DNA from: Varibaculum prostatecancerukia
GTDB lineage: Bacteria > Actinomycetota > Actinomycetes > Actinomycetales > Actinomycetaceae
Direction of reading: 5' to 3'
Assembly: GCF_943169825.2 (NCBI RefSeq)
Contig: NZ_OW968402.1
Span: forward strand, 992,001 to 1,056,000
DNA length: 64,000 nucleotides
The notes below the pieces were generated by a model. The model had not been told where the DNA came from. It ran no database searches and saw only the letters and a program-made list of their open reading frames with translations. Position numbers and translations under genes: made by a program. Shown here piece after piece: positions 62,698 through 64,000 of this stretch (within the stretch, counting starts at the first letter, position 1; the number at the start of each line of letters is the position of its first letter).

Positions 62698-63888
62698 TTA
62701 TAACTTAACTAGCGAGTACACCTGTTGTGCAATCGCAAGCTCCTCATTAGTGGGAACTACCAGTACCTTTACCGTTGAATCGGGGGTAGAGATGATTGCT
62801 TCGCGGGAGAAATGTTCTTTATTGACTTCCGGGTCAATTTTCACTCCCATAAAGGCGAGGCTATCGCACAGTCCGGCGCGAACCCCGGGATCGTTTTCGC
62901 CAACTCCGGCAGTAAAAGTGAGAGCATCTAGCCCGCCCATGACTGCCCAATAGGCACCTACGTACTTGACCAGACGATGCAGATAGATTTCCATCGCCAT
63001 TGAGGCCTGCTCATCTCCCTCTTTGATTAGCTTCCAGATCTCACGCATATCGTTATGGCCGGTGAGGCCTTTCATACCGGAGCGCCGGTTGAAGAGTTCA
63101 TCGATTTCATCGATACTCATCTTGCCTTCCCGGTACAGGTGGAACACTGCTGCCGGGTCGATATCGCCGGTGCGTCCTCCCATGACTAGTCCCTCTAACG
63201 GGGTTAGTCCCATGGATGTTTCCACCGGGTGATGACCGATAATCGCCGATGCTGACGCCCCGTTTCCAAGGTGTAAAACAATCTGTTTTAGATCGGAGGT
63301 GCCCAAGATAGAACGCACTCGGTGGGCAACGTATTGGTGGGAAGTACCGTGCGCACCGTACCGACGAATCCGGTATTTTTCGGCAACCGATCGTTTCAGG
63401 GCGTAGGTGTAGGCCTTTTCTGGGAGGTGATTAAAGAAGGCGGTATCGAATACCGCCACGTGCGGAACTTTGGGCAGGATTCGTTTAGCAGCATCAATCC
63501 CTTTCAAATGCGCGGGATTATGCAAGGGGCCAAGGGGGCAGAGTTCCTCAATCAGGGAGTACACGGTCTTATCGATGACGGCTGGTCCAGAAAAATAGGG
63601 GCCGCCTTGCACGATGCGGTGACCTACCCCGACTACCTGGGAATCTTCAAGGGAGGGACCGATTTTTTCAAAAAGGTCTTCGACAACCGCCATTCCCTCT
63701 AGGTGGTCACGGACTGGCTGGCGCATTTTCTTTTCTTTATCCTGATAGACGTGCTTGATGCGACTGCGATCCTCGCCAATTTGTTCGACGACTCCGTAAG
63801 CTATTTCTTCCCCGCTTTCCGGGTTAATCAGCTTGTATTTAATTGATGACGAACCCGAGTTAATCACCAGGATGGTATCGTTTTCCAT
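62698..63888 (-). CDS. ackA: Acetate kinase
   Basis: Makes ATP and acetate from acetyl phosphate. 396 residues with the ASKHA-fold ATP-binding INSGSSSIKYKL at the N-terminus, VGHRIVQGG, VFDTAFFNHLP, HLGNGASASAI, and TAGVGEND near the end. GGAGGAAA precedes the ATG at 63888; a longer frame from 63987 overlaps pta and is rejected. It follows the pta stop by 22 bp in the usual pta-ackA operon, giving fermentative acetate formation or acetate uptake. Confidence 0.97.
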   Translation of the reverse strand: MENDTILVINSGSSSIKYKLINPESGEEIAYGVVEQIGEDRSRIKHVYQDKEKKMRQPVRDHLEGMAVVEDLFEKIGPSLEDSQVVGVGHRIVQGGPYFSGPAVIDKTVYSLIEELCPLGPLHNPAHLKGIDAAKRILPKVPHVAVFDTAFFNHLPEKAYTYALKRSVAEKYRIRRYGAHGTSHQYVAHRVRSILGTSDLKQIVLHLGNGASASAIIGHHPVETSMGLTPLEGLVMGGRTGDIDPAAVFHLYREGKMSIDEIDELFNRRSGMKGLTGHNDMREIWKLIKEGDEQASMAMEIYLHRLVKYVGAYWAVMGGLDALTFTAGVGENDPGVRAGLCDSLAFMGVKIDPEVNKEHFSREAIISTPDSTVKVLVVPTNEELAIAQQVYSLVKL

Positions 63889-63910
63889 ACTTTCCTCCTC
63901 CTTTAGGGGA

Positions 63911-64000
63911 TTATTCCTGCGCCTGGATGGCAGTAATAATGATGGTATTAACAATATCGGCAACCAATGCTCCGCGCGAGAGGTCATTGACCGGTTTATT
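63911..64000 (-). CDS. pta: Phosphate acetyltransferase, C-terminal end
   Basis: Minus-strand reading from the window edge gives NKPVNDLSRGALVADIVNTI followed by IITAIQAQE and TAA (63911-63913). This is the conserved C-terminus of Pta, which converts acetyl-CoA to acetyl phosphate. Only 29 residues are inside the window. The ackA gene follows, as expected for this operon. Confidence 0.93.
   Translation of the reverse strand, partial: NKPVNDLSRGALVADIVNTIIITAIQAQE

Noticed and set aside
1-64000. CRISPR arrays, tRNA or rRNA genes, complete insertion sequences
   Set aside because: No regularly spaced repeats, cloverleaf patterns or transposase frames were noticed on reading the intergenic regions.

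Overview
The window reads as a chromosomal segment of a moderate-GC actinobacterium, most likely in the Actinomycetaceae (Varibaculum/Mobiluncus-like). That placement is inferred from gene content, not from a search. The actinobacterial markers are the fused 2-oxoglutarate metabolism enzyme Kgd, a SigH/RsrA-type redox sigma and zinc anti-sigma pair, the 24-residue ribosomal protein bL37, a DUF3117 protein, the fdxA-dapC pair and a HisN-type histidinol phosphatase. No rRNA, tRNA, CRISPR array, transposase or integrase was seen. Most of the window is ordinary housekeeping DNA, with accessory material concentrated at about 2.5-10.5 kb and 13.7-15.5 kb.

Layout. 1-2.5 kb: 3' end of malQ, a HAD phosphatase and an orphan glucose-family EIIB. 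2.6-5.9 kb: a mosaic, sortase-anchored surface protein with five InlB-type repeats. 6.4-9.6 kb: an acidic Cys-rich orphan and an ascorbate-type PTS operon (EIIAB, EIIC). 9.75-10.45 kb: a putative toxin-antitoxin pair that looks leaderless, followed by a nested palindrome. 10.5-13.7 kb: MGMT, a nitroreductase and an acyl-CoA-synthetase-like enzyme. 13.7-15.5 kb: a methyltransferase-cupin cassette bounded by 168-bp direct repeats that duplicate the 3' end of lipA. 15.5-19.9 kb: lipA-lipB and metX-metY, with a candidate attenuator ahead of metY. 20-28 kb: membrane and cell-envelope genes (BrkB, a DeoR regulator, mannose-1-phosphate guanylyltransferase, a BMP lipoprotein, an SH3 protein). 28-33 kb: methyltransferase, Mrp, DUF1003, MgtE-like and a GSP17M-like stress protein. 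33-40 kb: typA, fdxA, dapC, gltA, VKOR and a DtxR-family regulator interrupted by a stop codon. 40-50 kb: sbcCD, aroD, hisN, rsgA, aroA, sigma/anti-sigma and bL37. 50-64 kb: kgd, two CorC-type proteins, a zinc-ribbon membrane protein, an M23 peptidase, GDPD, rpiB, a degenerate ABC ATPase with an FtsX-type permease, and ackA-pta.

How the genes fit together. Central carbon use is represented by glycogen/maltodextrin processing, PTS uptake, citrate synthase, Kgd and acetate formation by Pta-AckA. LipB and LipA supply lipoate for oxoacid dehydrogenases. MetX and MetY make homocysteine by direct sulfhydrylation. SigH/RsrA probably handles thiol stress, with MGMT and the nitroreductase as possible accessory defences.

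The parts most worth a second look are the lipA-tail duplication around the methyltransferase-cupin cassette, the ABC protein that has lost every ATPase motif while keeping its permease, the nonsense-interrupted DtxR/MntR gene, the metY leader and the leaderless-looking toxin-antitoxin module. Everything here was read by eye; no homology search or folding was run.
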